Source: Roseovarius salincola
GTDB lineage: Bacteria > Pseudomonadota > Alphaproteobacteria > Rhodobacterales > Rhodobacteraceae
Assembly: GCF_026891095.1 (NCBI RefSeq)
Contig: NZ_JAPTNL010000008.1
Span: 62,001-126,000 of the forward strand
Direction of reading: 5' to 3'
DNA length: 64,000 nucleotides
Part shown: positions 1 to 9,236 of the stretch, one piece after another
How positions within the stretch are numbered: position 1 is the stretch's first letter
How the letters are laid out: each line of letters starts with the position of its first letter
Notes under the pieces: generated by a model
Databases searched by the model: none
Seen by the model: only the letters and a program-made list of their open reading frames with translations
What the model was told of the DNA's origin: nothing
Translations under genes and position numbers: made by a program

Positions 1-165
1 AGCGCGATCGTGCAGGTCGAACGCGAGAACGCGCATAAGTTGTTCGTTCTGCTGAAGAACGGCGACCGGGTGCCGGTCAGCCGCACCTATCGCGGCGAAC
101 TCGAACGCATGGGCATGATGGCACCACAGGCGCAGAACAAGCTCGCGGTCGTCGGACGCAACTGA
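1..165 (+). CDS. LytTR-type DNA-binding domain protein, C-terminal end only
   Basis: Only the last 54 codons lie in the window, so the start and N-terminal domain are missing. The visible peptide has the strand pattern of the end of a LytTR DNA-binding domain: 'KLFVLLKNGDRVPVSRTY' followed by 'RGELERMG'. In this family that stretch ends the beta-sheet that contacts promoter DNA. It converges on the AAA ATPase gene at 209, with 43 bases between the stop codons. I cannot tell whether the N-terminus is a receiver domain or membrane segments. The family call is moderately sure because the piece is short. Confidence 0.6.
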   Translation, partial: SAIVQVERENAHKLFVLLKNGDRVPVSRTYRGELERMGMMAPQAQNKLAVVGRN

Positions 166-208
166 ACGTCGCGCGGCGATGGCCCGGTTTCAGCCGGAGT
201 AATGGCGC

Positions 209-1522
209 CTATTTCACGATGGTCTCGTCCTTGACGAACATGTTCGCCCAGGCCCGGTCGATCAGTTCGGGGCTCATCTGATAGGGGATGCCCTCGAATT
301 CGCAGATCGAGATCATCTGGTCAATCAGGAAGACCGGCTGATAATTGGCATAGATGTTGTCTATGGTGGGGTATTTCACCTTGAGCAGATGCACCAGCGC
401 GGCCTCGTCCAGCGGCATCTGCTTTTTCTTGGCGACCATGGCGAAGATCTTTAGGAAATTCTCCTGGTTCGGCCCGTCGATCTTGATCTTGAAGAAGATC
501 CGGCGCAGGGCGGCCTGGTCGAAGATCTCGTTGGGGTGGAAGTTGGTTGAGAAGATCACCAGCGTGTCGAAAGGCACCTCGAACTTCTCGCCCGATTGCA
601 GGGCAAGAATATCCTTGGATTCCTCAAGCGGCACGATCCAGCGGTTGACCAGCGCCTGGGGCGGCTCGGCCTGACGGCCCAGGTCGTCGACGATGAAGAT
701 GCCGCCGGTGGATTTCAGTTGCAACGGTGCCTGATAGGTGCGCGCCGTCGGGTTGTAGACGAGATCCAGCATGTCAAGGCTGAGTTCGCCACCGGTCACG
801 ACGGTGGGGCGTTCGCATTGCACATAACGGGTGTCGAAGGTGCGCTTGCGGCGCAGGCTGTTGGGGTCGTCTTTTTCCACCTCGGCCTTGGAGTGCACGA
901 TCGGGTCATAGACGGTAATTACCTGGCCGGAATACTCGATGGCGCGCGGCACATAGACCCGGTCGCCCATCGCGTCGCGTATCCCGTTCGAGATGCTGGA
1001 TTTACCGTTGCCCGGCGGACCATACATCAGGATCGAGCGACCGGCCGAAACCGCCGGCCCCAAGTGATCCAGCAGGCTGTCGGGCAGGACAAGGTGGCCC
1101 ATGGCGCCGGTCAGTTCGTTGCGGGTGATCTGGATGTTGCGGATCGACTGGCGTTTGACCTGTTCGCGATACGCCTCAAGCGGCACTGGCATGGCGCCGT
1201 AATATTCCGACTGGGACAGCGCATCGAGCGCGCGGGACTTGCCCGCATCCGTCAGCTGAAATCCCATCTCGCTGCCCGAATTGGCGTTCAGCGTGCCTGT
1301 CGCCTCGACCAGTTTCTGTTCGCGGGCGATGTCGATCAGTTCCTGCGTCACGGCGCGCGGCAGGCAGATCGCGTCGGCCAGTTCGCTGGCGGTGTCCACG
1401 TTCTTGCGGAACATGGTCTTGATCAGGATGTCGCGCATCATGACGATCGGCAGCTGCATGTCCTGAAGGCCGCTCGGTGGGGGAGGCGGCTGGACGCCCT
1501 GCTGGGTGGGTTGCATGTTCAT
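209..1522 (-). CDS. AAA+ ATPase with N-terminal winged-helix-like region, at the end of the Tad locus
   Basis: A 437-residue cytoplasmic ATPase. Walker A is 'GPPGNGKS' (about residues 168-175) and Walker B is in 'GGIFIVDDLG'. An arginine-rich 'AALRRIFF' segment follows at the position expected for sensor/arginine-finger residues. Residues 30-100 look like a helix-turn-helix/winged-helix segment ('TASELADAICLPRAV'), and the first 20 residues are a Gln/Pro-rich linker. It lies downstream of the prepilin peptidase gene on the same strand, behind a terminator-like hairpin, so it is probably transcribed at lower level or separately. A role in Tad pilus function is suggested only by position; a MoxR-like chaperone/remodelling role is equally possible. 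Confidence 0.8.
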   Translation of the reverse strand: MNMQPTQQGVQPPPPPSGLQDMQLPIVMMRDILIKTMFRKNVDTASELADAICLPRAVTQELIDIAREQKLVEATGTLNANSGSEMGFQLTDAGKSRALDALSQSEYYGAMPVPLEAYREQVKRQSIRNIQITRNELTGAMGHLVLPDSLLDHLGPAVSAGRSILMYGPPGNGKSSISNGIRDAMGDRVYVPRAIEYSGQVITVYDPIVHSKAEVEKDDPNSLRRKRTFDTRYVQCERPTVVTGGELSLDMLDLVYNPTARTYQAPLQLKSTGGIFIVDDLGRQAEPPQALVNRWIVPLEESKDILALQSGEKFEVPFDTLVIFSTNFHPNEIFDQAALRRIFFKIKIDGPNQENFLKIFAMVAKKKQMPLDEAALVHLLKVKYPTIDNIYANYQPVFLIDQMISICEFEGIPYQMSPELIDRAWANMFVKDETIVK

Positions 1523-1554
1523 CGGTCTCTGCCCGCGGATTGGTGTTGCACGTC

Positions 1555-1582
1555 AAAAAGCGCCCCGCGCGGCGGCGGGGCC
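1555..1582 (-). terminator. Rho-independent terminator after the prepilin peptidase gene
   Basis: On the minus strand a perfect 7-bp stem GCCCCGC/GCGGGGC (1575-1581 with 1562-1568, 6-nt loop) is followed by GC and a run of five T (1559-1555). It sits about 70 bases past the stop of the prepilin peptidase gene and only 33 bases before the ATPase start, so it probably separates or attenuates the two. Confidence 0.6.
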
Positions 1583-1650
1583 ATGATGTGACCATGGCGC
1601 GCAAACATGCAGAAATTATGGAGAGGGTCGGGCAGGTGCAGGGCAGGGGT

Positions 1651-2151
1651 TCAGCTGCCGAAGGCGACGCCAAGCCCGAGATAGATTATCAGTGTGCTGC
1701 CAAGAGCAAAGCCCATGGGAAACTTTGGCCCGCTTGACCAGCTTGCCCAGTCGGGCGCCAACTGGCGAAGGCGGCTGCCCCGGACCAGACGATGGGTGGC
1801 GTAACAGGCCAGCATGTTGGTGGCCAGGATGAGCAACAGGAATGTCAGATCGCCCAGTGCGATAAAGGGCGCGGCGGCGGCCAGGAACTTGGAATCCCCG
1901 GCGCCCATCATGCCTGCGGCATTGGCCGCCATGCCGATCACCAGCATGACCACCAGGGCGGCCAGTCGCCACAGGTATTCGGGCTGTGGCACCACGAAGA
2001 GACCGACCACGAGGAACACACCAGCCAGCGTCAGGACCGCATGGTTGGGAATACGCATCTCGCGCAGATCGCTCCAGATCACCCAGAGACAGATCGGCGC
2101 TGCGAAAGGCAAAAACCACAGGGCCTGCTGAACCGTGATATGAAGCGACAT
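1651..2151 (-). CDS. cpaA: Tad prepilin peptidase (A24 family, CpaA/TadV)
   Basis: A 166-residue inner-membrane aspartic protease that would cleave the Flp pilin leader on the cytoplasmic face. It has about four or five hydrophobic segments. Both catalytic aspartates of the family are visible: D28 in 'SDLREMRIPN' and D86 in the GxGD motif 'GAGDSKF'. The length matches the short TadV type, which lacks the methyltransferase domain of type IV PilD. The start has 'CAGGAAACGCCC' immediately upstream, a good Shine-Dalgarno. It is the last gene of the Tad run, 27 bases after a TPR lipoprotein gene. Confidence 0.93.
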   Translation of the reverse strand: MSLHITVQQALWFLPFAAPICLWVIWSDLREMRIPNHAVLTLAGVFLVVGLFVVPQPEYLWRLAALVVMLVIGMAANAAGMMGAGDSKFLAAAAPFIALGDLTFLLLILATNMLACYATHRLVRGSRLRQLAPDWASWSSGPKFPMGFALGSTLIIYLGLGVAFGS

Positions 2152-2178
2152 GGGCGTTTCCTGAATTCAGGGTCCGGA

Positions 2179-3036
2179 TCAGTTGCTGACGTTGCCCTCA
2201 AGCGCGTTCAGGCTGCGCGCTGCGGCTTCGAAATGCTGCGGATGGGTTTCGATCGCATCGCGCAACAGCCCTTTGCCGATCTCGGTGTCGCCCTGCTTGA
2301 TGGCCGAAAGGCCAAGCGTATGCATCAACTGAGCGCGTTCTTCCTGGCTGGTCGGGATGACCGGCAGCACGTATTTCTTCTGTGCGCCGCGGGCCAGAAC
2401 AAGGTTGTTCTTGGCGGTGAACAGCGCGTTGTCCTGCCGGATCGCATCCGAGAAGAGACGCTCGGCGCCGCTGTAATCGCCGCGCGTCAGCTTGGAATAA
2501 CCCCAGTTGTTCATCACACCCGCCGGGCGCGTGGTCAGCCCGACGGCGGTTTCATAGAAGCTGTCGGCTTTCTTCCAGTCCTCGTTGCTGTCGGCGATCA
2601 TCGCCTCGAGGCGATAGCGCTTGAAGGTCTCATGGGTGGGCGGGATCGCATCCAGAACCTCGTCGGCGCGTTTCCATTCGTTGTTGCGGATCAGCGCATC
2701 TGCATATTCGACTTGGTCGTCATTGGTAGCCTCTTCATGCGCGGCCACGGACTTCCAGGCCGATACCGCCTCGGTGCCGCGCTTGGCGCGGACAAGCGAT
2801 TTGGCCAGGCCGCGCCTGAGGTCGATCCGGTCGGGTTTCTCACTGGTGGCGCGCTGGAAATACGAGACGGCCTCATCGGCGTCGGCCACATTCAGCATCA
2901 CGTCATTGAGATTGCTTTCGTCCACGACATTGACGCTTTGGAAAGCGCGATCAACATCGGCATCCTTGGACTCTCCGCAGCCCGCAAGGGCGATGGCGCC
3001 TGTCATGCACAGGGAAATAAAGATAGGTCGGCGCAT
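2179..3036 (-). CDS. TPR-repeat lipoprotein of the Tad locus (TadD-like)
   Basis: A 285-residue predicted lipoprotein with N-terminus MRRPIFISLCMTGAIALAGC, so a lipobox LAGC with the lipidated Cys near residue 20. The rest is helical repeats of TPR type, for example 'EAVSYFQRATSEKPDRIDLR' and 'MNNWGYSKLTRGDYSGAERL'. TadD-like TPR lipoproteins help assemble or localise the Tad secretin. It follows a second, shorter TPR lipoprotein gene with a 27-base gap, so the locus carries two such proteins. The start is supported by 'AAAGGACGC' upstream. Confidence 0.85.
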   Translation of the reverse strand: MRRPIFISLCMTGAIALAGCGESKDADVDRAFQSVNVVDESNLNDVMLNVADADEAVSYFQRATSEKPDRIDLRRGLAKSLVRAKRGTEAVSAWKSVAAHEEATNDDQVEYADALIRNNEWKRADEVLDAIPPTHETFKRYRLEAMIADSNEDWKKADSFYETAVGLTTRPAGVMNNWGYSKLTRGDYSGAERLFSDAIRQDNALFTAKNNLVLARGAQKKYVLPVIPTSQEERAQLMHTLGLSAIKQGDTEIGKGLLRDAIETHPQHFEAAARSLNALEGNVSN

Positions 3037-3063
3037 TTGTTGCGTCCTTTTACTGCCTCTGCC

Positions 3064-3615
3064 TCATCCCGGTATTCGGCGGATCAGATAGTCGCTGCTG
3101 CCACGCCGTACCAGTTTATAATCTTGTTCTTCAGAGGCAGCATAATAGTTTTCTTCCGATTTTGCGAGAGCTAAGCGCAGATTGTCGCGGATTGCGTCAC
3201 TTGCGCCATTGTCGAATCCATATGCACGGCGAAAGACCTGGGCGGCCTCGTTGATTTCACCCTTTTCCATGAGGACAACGCCGAGATTGTTCCAGATCTC
3301 GGGAGAGTCCTCGTCCTTTTCGATCGCGTCGCGCAAAAGGCGCTCGGCGCTACCAAGACGGCCAAGGCCCAGATTGGCGCTGCCCAATCCCGCCAGAACG
3401 TCCACGGTCATGCCATGTTGCAGCGCGGCGCGCGAATAGGCGTCGATCGCCAGATCATATTCGCCCGCATCCATCAGGCGATGCCCCACAACGAGCCCAT
3501 CCACCGTTTCGCCGCTGCGCGCCACGCCCGGCGCGTAAGGTCCTTCATGCGAAACGCCCGGGCTGCAGGCAGCCAGGGCGATCGCGAATGCCAGAGTTGC
3601 CCCTGCCCGTATCAT
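3064..3615 (-). CDS. tadD: TPR-repeat lipoprotein TadD
   Basis: A 183-residue predicted lipoprotein. The signal ends in lipobox LAAC ('ALAACSPGVS'). TPR motifs follow, including 'AYSRAALQHGMTVDVLAGLG' and 'EIWNNLGVVLMEKGEINEAA'. Its size and its place directly after tadC fit TadD, an outer-membrane pilotin-like assembly factor. The gap to tadC is 12 bases, so the two are probably transcribed together. A second TPR lipoprotein follows; which of the two is the strict TadD equivalent cannot be decided from sequence alone. Confidence 0.85.
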   Translation of the reverse strand: MIRAGATLAFAIALAACSPGVSHEGPYAPGVARSGETVDGLVVGHRLMDAGEYDLAIDAYSRAALQHGMTVDVLAGLGSANLGLGRLGSAERLLRDAIEKDEDSPEIWNNLGVVLMEKGEINEAAQVFRRAYGFDNGASDAIRDNLRLALAKSEENYYAASEEQDYKLVRRGSSDYLIRRIPG

Positions 3616-3627
3616 GTTGCCTCGCCG

Positions 3628-4614
3628 TTATTGACCGGCCATCGTGAACAGTTCCATGATACCAAGAACCGACGGGCCGACCAGGATGATAAGCAGTGGC
3701 GGAACTGTAAGCATCATCGTCGCCAATGTCATCTTTGTCGGCAGCTTGTTGGCCTTTTCTTCGGCCCGCATGACGCGTTTGTCACGCATCTCGCCGGCAT
3801 AGACCCGCAGCGCATCGGCGATCGAGGTGCCGAAGGTCTGCGACTGGACCAACACGGTCACGAAGCTGGAAATATCCTGCACGCCGCAGCGTTCAGCCAT
3901 TTCGTTGAGAACCGATGCCTTGTCTCGCCCGGCCTTCACCTGCTGGGACACGATCTCGTACTCTTCGGCAAGCGCGGGATATGAGGCGGCGATCTCGTTG
4001 GCGACGCGAATGATAGACTGATCAAGCGATTGCCCGGCCTCGACGCAGGTCAGCATCATGTCGAGACTGTCGGGAAAGCCGTCCGAAATCTCTTCCTGGC
4101 GCTTTTGCTGGCGCTTTGTGACCCAGTATTTGGGCATGAGATACCCGACCGCACCGGGGCCGAGGATATACAGGACCGCTTCTTGCGCGCTGGTTTCCTC
4201 GCCCGACTTGAACATCAGAAAATAGATCACGCCAAGGGTCAGCAGGCCAAGCGCCAGAGCCAGTTGTGCAAAGTGGAAATAGCGTACGGCATCGCGGTTG
4301 CGATAGCCCGCCTGTATCAGGGTCAGACGTATCTGCGACAGCGCCTTGGCATCCTGTGGCTCCAGGAAATTGGCGTATTTGTCCAGCTTCTCGTTGCGCC
4401 GGTTGGCGCGCAGATGCGCAGAGTCCTTGTTGCCGGGGCGCGTCTGCTGGCGCTGATCCTTCTTGAGCTTTTCCAGCGGATCCTTGGAGTCGCGGATCAG
4501 CATCGGGATCATCAGCGCCACAAGAACAATCCCGAGCGTGCCGACGGCGATCAGGGGGCCGAACGGGCCAAGGGCGCTGATCAGGCCGCCCTGAATTTGA
4601 TCGAGGAGTTCCAT
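3628..4614 (-). CDS. tadC: Tad pilus inner-membrane platform protein TadC (type II secretion F domain)
   Basis: A 328-residue polytopic membrane protein of the GspF/T2SF family that with TadB forms the inner-membrane platform of the Tad machine. An N-terminal transmembrane segment (about 18-40), a charged linker, two central hydrophobic segments and a C-terminal segment are visible. The F-domain core includes 'FPDSLDMMLTCVEAGQSLDQ' and 'RAEEKANKLPTKMTLATMML'. A GTG three bases upstream is an alternative start; I prefer the ATG at 4614, with AAAAGGAA about nine bases upstream. It follows tadB after 16 bases. Confidence 0.93.
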   Translation of the reverse strand: MELLDQIQGGLISALGPFGPLIAVGTLGIVLVALMIPMLIRDSKDPLEKLKKDQRQQTRPGNKDSAHLRANRRNEKLDKYANFLEPQDAKALSQIRLTLIQAGYRNRDAVRYFHFAQLALALGLLTLGVIYFLMFKSGEETSAQEAVLYILGPGAVGYLMPKYWVTKRQQKRQEEISDGFPDSLDMMLTCVEAGQSLDQSIIRVANEIAASYPALAEEYEIVSQQVKAGRDKASVLNEMAERCGVQDISSFVTVLVQSQTFGTSIADALRVYAGEMRDKRVMRAEEKANKLPTKMTLATMMLTVPPLLIILVGPSVLGIMELFTMAGQ

Positions 4615-4630
4615 CACGTCGGGTTCCTTT

Positions 4631-5599
4631 TCAGACCTTGATGTTCACAAGCGCGCGCATGACGAAGAGGTTGGCGACCAGGAAGGTGCCCACGATCAGA
4701 GCTGCGGGGATGAAATAAGCGTGTTCCATCGCTTCGTCATAGTAGTTGGGATCGATCAGCTGGATGCCGATCAGGGCCAGGACCGGAAAGCCCGACAGGA
4801 ATTTGCCCGACCACTTCGCCTCGGCGGTGATCGCCTTGACGCGGCGGAACAGGCGGAAACGGGCACGGATCACCTTGGCCAGGCCATCGAGAATCTCGGC
4901 CAGGTTGCCGCCCGATTGCTGTTGGATCGTCACCGCGACAGCGAGGAAGCGAAGATCCTGCATGTCCAGCCGTTCGGCAAGATCCTTGAGGGCTTCACCC
5001 ACATCGCGGCCATAAGCGGATTCATCCGCGATGATGCCGAATTCGGTGGCGAGCGGATCGGCGACCTCGTTGGCGACAATCGAGATCGCCGAAGAGAACG
5101 GATGGCCGACCCGCAGGCTGCGCACCATCAGTTCGATTGCATCGGGCAATTGTTCCTCGAACATCGCCATGCGCTTGTTGGCCTTCATGTTGATCCAGGT
5201 GAAGACACCGCCGACGCCAATCACCACCGACACCAGGGCACGGACCGGCACGCTGGTCGCGGTGCCGATGGTCAGGCCCACAAAAGCCAGCACGGTCACC
5301 GCGACCATCAGCATGATCAGCTGCCTGGGTGTAAAGGCGATGGCCGCCTTTTGCGCCTTTTCCGACAGGATCGCGTAGATCGGAATGTTGCGCGCCTTGA
5401 GGTGCTGTTGCATCTCCTTGCGCAGCTTTTCCATCACCTCTTCGCGGTTGCCCGACTTGTCCAGCATCTCAAGACGGCGGTTTACCCGGCTGTTGAGGCT
5501 GATCGAGCGCCCGAAGACGGTCAGATATACACCCTCGACGAGGACGAGAACCCCGACGAAGATCAACGCGTAGATGATCGGTTCTGCACTGATGGACAT
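4631..5599 (-). CDS. tadB: Tad pilus inner-membrane platform protein TadB (type II secretion F domain)
   Basis: A 322-residue GspF-family membrane protein, partner of TadC. It has one N-terminal hydrophobic segment, a cytoplasmic linker, a pair of central segments ('LIMLMVAVTVLAFVGLTIGT' and the next), the F-domain core with 'LPDAIELMVRSLRVGHPFSS' and 'QQQSGGNLAEILDGLAKVIR', and a C-terminal pair. The start lies five bases past the cpaF stop, and its Shine-Dalgarno (GGAGTAA) overlaps that stop, which indicates translational coupling. Confidence 0.94.
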   Translation of the reverse strand: MSISAEPIIYALIFVGVLVLVEGVYLTVFGRSISLNSRVNRRLEMLDKSGNREEVMEKLRKEMQQHLKARNIPIYAILSEKAQKAAIAFTPRQLIMLMVAVTVLAFVGLTIGTATSVPVRALVSVVIGVGGVFTWINMKANKRMAMFEEQLPDAIELMVRSLRVGHPFSSAISIVANEVADPLATEFGIIADESAYGRDVGEALKDLAERLDMQDLRFLAVAVTIQQQSGGNLAEILDGLAKVIRARFRLFRRVKAITAEAKWSGKFLSGFPVLALIGIQLIDPNYYDEAMEHAYFIPAALIVGTFLVANLFVMRALVNIKV

Positions 5600-5604
5600 C
5601 CGGG

Positions 5605-7056
5605 TTACTCCGCTGCGATGGGTTCATAGATGCTGGGGGGCAGGTCGTAGCCCCAGAGGCGGAATCGCTCGGTAAAGTTCGAGCGCACCCCGGTTCCGGT
5701 GAAATGACCGATAATCTTGTTCTCGGGTGTCAGCCCGACACGCTGATAGCGGAAGATTTCCTGCATCGAGATCACCTCGCCCTCCATGCCCGTTACCTCG
5801 GTGATCGAGGTCATCCGGCGCGAACCGTCCTGCAGGCGCGAGGCCTGCACGATAAGATGCACCGCCGATGCGATCTGCGAGCGCACCGCCTTGAGCGGCA
5901 TCTCGATCCCGGCCATGGCGACCATGTTCTCAAGGCGGCTGATGGCGTCGCGGGCGTTGTTGGCGTGGATCGTGGTCATCGACCCGTCATGGCCGGTGTT
6001 CATGGCCTGGAGCATGTCGATCACCTCCTCGCCGCGCGTCTCGCCGACGATGATGCGGTCGGGGCGCATCCGCAGCGCGTTCTTGAGACAGTCGCGCGGG
6101 CTGACTTCGCCCTTGCCTTCCACGTTGGGGGGGCGGCTTTCCATCCGGCCCACATGGATCTGTTGAAGCTGAAGTTCGGCCGTATCCTCGATTGTCAGGA
6201 TGCGTTCGGCATTGTCGATGAAGGACGAAAGGGCGTTGAGCGTCGTCGTCTTGCCCGAACCGGTACCGCCTGACACGATGATATTCAGCCGCGTCGCCAC
6301 CGCCGCCTGAAGATAGGCGGCCATTTCCTCGGAAAAGGCGCCGAACCTGACCAGATCGTCAATGCCCAGCTTGTCCTTCTTGAATTTACGGATCGACACC
6401 AGGCTGCCATCCACCGCGACGGGGGGCACCATGGCGTTGAAACGCGACCCGTCGGCAAGGCGGGCGTCAACATAGGGGTTGGATTCATCGACCCGCCGGC
6501 CCACGGCCGATACGATCTTGTCGATGATCCGCAACAGGTGCTTTTCATCCTTGAAGGTGACGTCGCTCAGTTGCAGCTTGCCGTCGCGTTCAACGAAGAT
6601 CTGCTGCGGGCCGTTCACTAGGATATCGTTGACGGTGTCGTCCTGGAGCAGCGTTTCCAGCGGGCCAAGGCCGCGGACCTCGTCATAAAGCTCCTGGGTC
6701 AGCGTATTGCGGTCTTCACGGTTCAGAACGATGCTGCGCTCTTCAAGGAATTCGCCCGCGATCGAACTGATCTCGGCACGCAGATCGGCCTCGGTTGCGC
6801 TTTCCAGCGCGCTCAGGTTCAGGTTGTCCAGAAGCGCACGGTGGAGATCAAGTTTGATCTCGGACAGGCGCTCCTTGCGTTTGCGCTCCTTGTCGGCAGG
6901 CTGCGGCACGGCCGCGGGCTCTTGCGGCGCCCGGCGCAGGCTGGCCTTGGCCGCGGGCGCGACAGGCGCTGCTTTCGGGCGCTCCACTTCGGCGCCGGCA
7001 GGCGCAAGCGCCGGCTTGGCGTTGCCGGAGGGTGATTTCTTGTATCTCGAGAACAT
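5605..7056 (-). CDS. cpaF: Tad pilus assembly/retraction ATPase CpaF (TadA)
   Basis: A 483-residue secretion ATPase of the GspE/VirB11 superfamily, the motor of the Tad pilus. Walker A is '[15 protein letters not shown]', the Asp box is '[13 protein letters not shown]', Walker B lies in '[14 protein letters not shown]' and the His box in '[18 protein letters not shown]'. The first 60 residues are a low-complexity Ala/Pro/Lys tail, as is usual for CpaF. 'AGGAAGG' stands upstream of the ATG. It is followed at once by tadB and tadC. Confidence 0.96.
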   Translation of the reverse strand: MFSRYKKSPSGNAKPALAPAGAEVERPKAAPVAPAAKASLRRAPQEPAAVPQPADKERKRKERLSEIKLDLHRALLDNLNLSALESATEADLRAEISSIAGEFLEERSIVLNREDRNTLTQELYDEVRGLGPLETLLQDDTVNDILVNGPQQIFVERDGKLQLSDVTFKDEKHLLRIIDKIVSAVGRRVDESNPYVDARLADGSRFNAMVPPVAVDGSLVSIRKFKKDKLGIDDLVRFGAFSEEMAAYLQAAVATRLNIIVSGGTGSGKTTTLNALSSFIDNAERILTIEDTAELQLQQIHVGRMESRPPNVEGKGEVSPRDCLKNALRMRPDRIIVGETRGEEVIDMLQAMNTGHDGSMTTIHANNARDAISRLENMVAMAGIEMPLKAVRSQIASAVHLIVQASRLQDGSRRMTSITEVTGMEGEVISMQEIFRYQRVGLTPENKIIGHFTGTGVRSNFTERFRLWGYDLPPSIYEPIAAE

Positions 7057-7075
7057 TGGTGTCTACCTTCCTGCC

Positions 7076-8308
7076 TTAAGCGGCCTCGGCTTCGCTTTTG
7101 CCGAGTTCATGCAGCGACGTGGCGAGTTTGGCGATTTCCTTGCGCAGCGGGTTTTTGCCCGCTGCCGACGCCAGCGGCGTGCCGTGATCGCCGGCCTGAG
7201 TGACCGCGCGGCCGCCATCGGGCAACTGGACCTCGATCGAGATCTCAAGGCTTTCAGCCAGCCTCTTGACCCGGCTCTTGCCGTTCAGATCGGTGAATTT
7301 CGGGGCGCGGTTCAGGCAGAAGCGCAGCTTCTCGGTCGGCAGCTCCTCGGATCGAAGCGCCCGCTTGAAGCGCAGAGCGTTCTGCGCCGAGCGCATATCC
7401 AGTTCGAGCGTGGTGAAATAGATCTGCGCATTGGTCAGGACCGTCTCGGTCCATTGCACCAGCGTCGAGGGCATGTCCACCACGACATAGTCAAATCTTG
7501 CGCGCGCGTAATCCAGGATGCGCTGCACATCCTGCGGTCCGATCATGTCCAGAGGCAGGATGTCGGGCGGCGCGGTCAAAACCCAGAGCTTTTCCTCGTA
7601 TTCCGTCAGAGCCTGATGGAACACGTCCTCGTCCATCGAGTCCGTATCTGACCACATCTCGAAGACGGCCTCGCGGCGGGGCAGGTCGAGGTAGGTGCTT
7701 ACGGCGCCGCTCTGAAGCCCGAAATCCAGGATGCAGACGCGCGGTGGCGCCTTCTTGTCGACCACCGCCAGTTCCCAGGCCAGGTTCACCGCAACGGTTG
7801 TCGCGCCGGTGCCACCCGCCAGGCCCTGTACGGCGAGCAAGACGCCATTGCCGTGCGAATCGCCGCCCGGAAATGCGGCGACCGCCGGGCGTTCGGGCTT
7901 GTTGCGCAGCCTCTCGATGGCGGCCTCGAGTTCACCTTCGGGCAGAGGGTAGGGCACGAATTCATCCGCGCCCCGGCGCAGTAGTTGGTGCAATGCCGCG
8001 GGGCTGACATCCTCGGCGATCAGGATGACCTTGATACCCTTGGCATCGGCCAGCGAAATGATCTCGCCGAGCATGACAAGATCATCCTCGTCGGACTCGT
8101 CGATGGCGATGGCGACGAATTCCAGGTGCTCGGCCTCGGGCTGGCTGAAGAAGGCAAGGGCTTCCGAAAAGCCAAGATCGCCCCAGCTCTCACCAAGGGC
8201 GCTTTCCATGTCCTCGATCAGAAGATCGAAGTTCTGCACGTCACGGCTGATTGTACAGGCCATGATCGGGCTGGCTTCTGGCCTTGTCGTCTCACTACTC
8301 GTCATCAT
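7076..8308 (-). CDS. cpaE: Tad pilus localisation protein CpaE/TadZ (atypical receiver + ParA/MinD-like ATPase)
   Basis: A 410-residue protein expected to place the Tad machine in the cell. Residues 1-150 resemble an atypical receiver domain ('IKVILIAEDVSPAALHQLLR'); residues 155-400 are a MinD/ParA-like ATPase with 'FDYVVVDMPSTLVQW'. The deviant Walker A reads 'GGTGATT', so both lysines of the canonical KGGxGKT are missing, as in many TadZ proteins. The reading frame runs upstream to 8431, but I place the start at the ATG at 8308 (or 8305): GGGA stands about seven bases upstream and the upstream extension has no family character. The gene lies behind a terminator, 190 bases after the ompA-like gene. 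Confidence 0.9.
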   Translation of the reverse strand: MMTSSETTRPEASPIMACTISRDVQNFDLLIEDMESALGESWGDLGFSEALAFFSQPEAEHLEFVAIAIDESDEDDLVMLGEIISLADAKGIKVILIAEDVSPAALHQLLRRGADEFVPYPLPEGELEAAIERLRNKPERPAVAAFPGGDSHGNGVLLAVQGLAGGTGATTVAVNLAWELAVVDKKAPPRVCILDFGLQSGAVSTYLDLPRREAVFEMWSDTDSMDEDVFHQALTEYEEKLWVLTAPPDILPLDMIGPQDVQRILDYARARFDYVVVDMPSTLVQWTETVLTNAQIYFTTLELDMRSAQNALRFKRALRSEELPTEKLRFCLNRAPKFTDLNGKSRVKRLAESLEISIEVQLPDGGRAVTQAGDHGTPLASAAGKNPLRKEIAKLATSLHELGKSEAEAA

Positions 8309-8480
8309 GTTATGATCCCATATTGCAATCGCCACGAAGGTTGCTCCGGGTTCGCCCGGAATCTTTTGACGGCTACGCAGTTCGCGCACCCCCCCAGAAG
8401 GGCACGGCACACGACTGCCACCCGGCGACATTCCTTGAAAATCTGGGCAACATTTGGGCTAAAAAAACGTAATTGTGCGG

Positions 8481-8521
8481 TAAGAAACAACAAAAAGAAA
8501 ACCCGCCAGTGTGGCGGGTTT
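8481..8521 (-). terminator. Rho-independent terminator after the ompA-like gene
   Basis: A perfect 9-bp stem AAACCCGCC/GGCGGGTTT (8499-8507 with 8513-8521, loop of 5) is followed on the minus strand by the T-rich tract CTTTTTGTTGTTTC. It lies about 50 bases after the stop of the ompA-like gene and inside the Tad locus, so cpaE and the genes after it need read-through or their own promoter in 8309-8480. Confidence 0.85.
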
Positions 8522-8569
8522 GAGTTGGTCCGGCACGCCGGACAGGGAGATTTCGTTACGCGTTGCGGG

Positions 8570-9220
8570 TCATTCGACCAGGCTTTCGCCGCCCACCATC
8601 GTCAAGGTCGACTTGGGGGCCGCGCTTCTGACGTAGTCGCGATAGATCACCTGGGCATAGCGGCCGTCCATTACCGTCGGGTGTGATTTCACGAAGCCCG
8701 ATACTTCGGTGACGGTGCGGCGATTGCGGCGTTCGCGGCCCTGGGTGACGATCAGGGGCTGCGTTTCGCCATAGGAGGCGACCGCCTCGAGCCGCGAGCG
8801 GCTGATGCCCTGGGAGACCAGGTAATTGACGGCCGCATGGGCGCGGCGCAGACCGAGCTGCTTGTTGTATTCTGCCGAGCCGACCTTGTCGGTATGGCCA
8901 TAGACACGGAATCGCACCTCCGGGAACTGGCGGATCCAGGCGGCCTGTTCGTTCAGCGTGTCGCGCGCGCCGGCGTCGAGCGTGGCGGAGTTGAACGCGA
9001 AGTTGACCGTGCTTGCCACCTCCTGCGAGAAACGGTTTGCGAGGTCGTAGACATATTCCTTTTCGCCGGTCATCACGAGGGTGTTGTTCATGTTGGCATT
9101 GCCGAATCCGCCGCTGTCGACCATGGCGCCGGCTTCGGAGAAATACGAGCGATAGGTGCCGCTATCGGTGGTGCAGGCCGCGATCGCGACAAGGCTTGCA
9201 GTTGCGAGAAAATGTTTCAT
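8570..9220 (-). CDS. OmpA-family outer-membrane lipoprotein of the Tad locus
   Basis: A 216-residue predicted lipoprotein (N-terminus MKHFLATASLVAIAAC, lipobox IAAC). Residues 75-180 form an OmpA C-terminal peptidoglycan-binding domain: 'VNFAFNSATLDAGARDTL' and 'VRFRVYGHTDKVGSAEYN', then 'LGLRRAHAAVNYLVSQGI'. OmpA-like proteins are common between the secretin and cpaE genes in alphaproteobacterial Tad loci and may anchor the secretin to the wall. The gap to the secretin gene is 16 bases, and 'AAAGGCAGGG' precedes the ATG. A strong terminator follows. Confidence 0.9.
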   Translation of the reverse strand: MKHFLATASLVAIAACTTDSGTYRSYFSEAGAMVDSGGFGNANMNNTLVMTGEKEYVYDLANRFSQEVASTVNFAFNSATLDAGARDTLNEQAAWIRQFPEVRFRVYGHTDKVGSAEYNKQLGLRRAHAAVNYLVSQGISRSRLEAVASYGETQPLIVTQGRERRNRRTVTEVSGFVKSHPTVMDGRYAQVIYRDYVRSAAPKSTLTMVGGESLVE

Positions 9221-9236
9221 GAGCCCTGCCTTTCGA

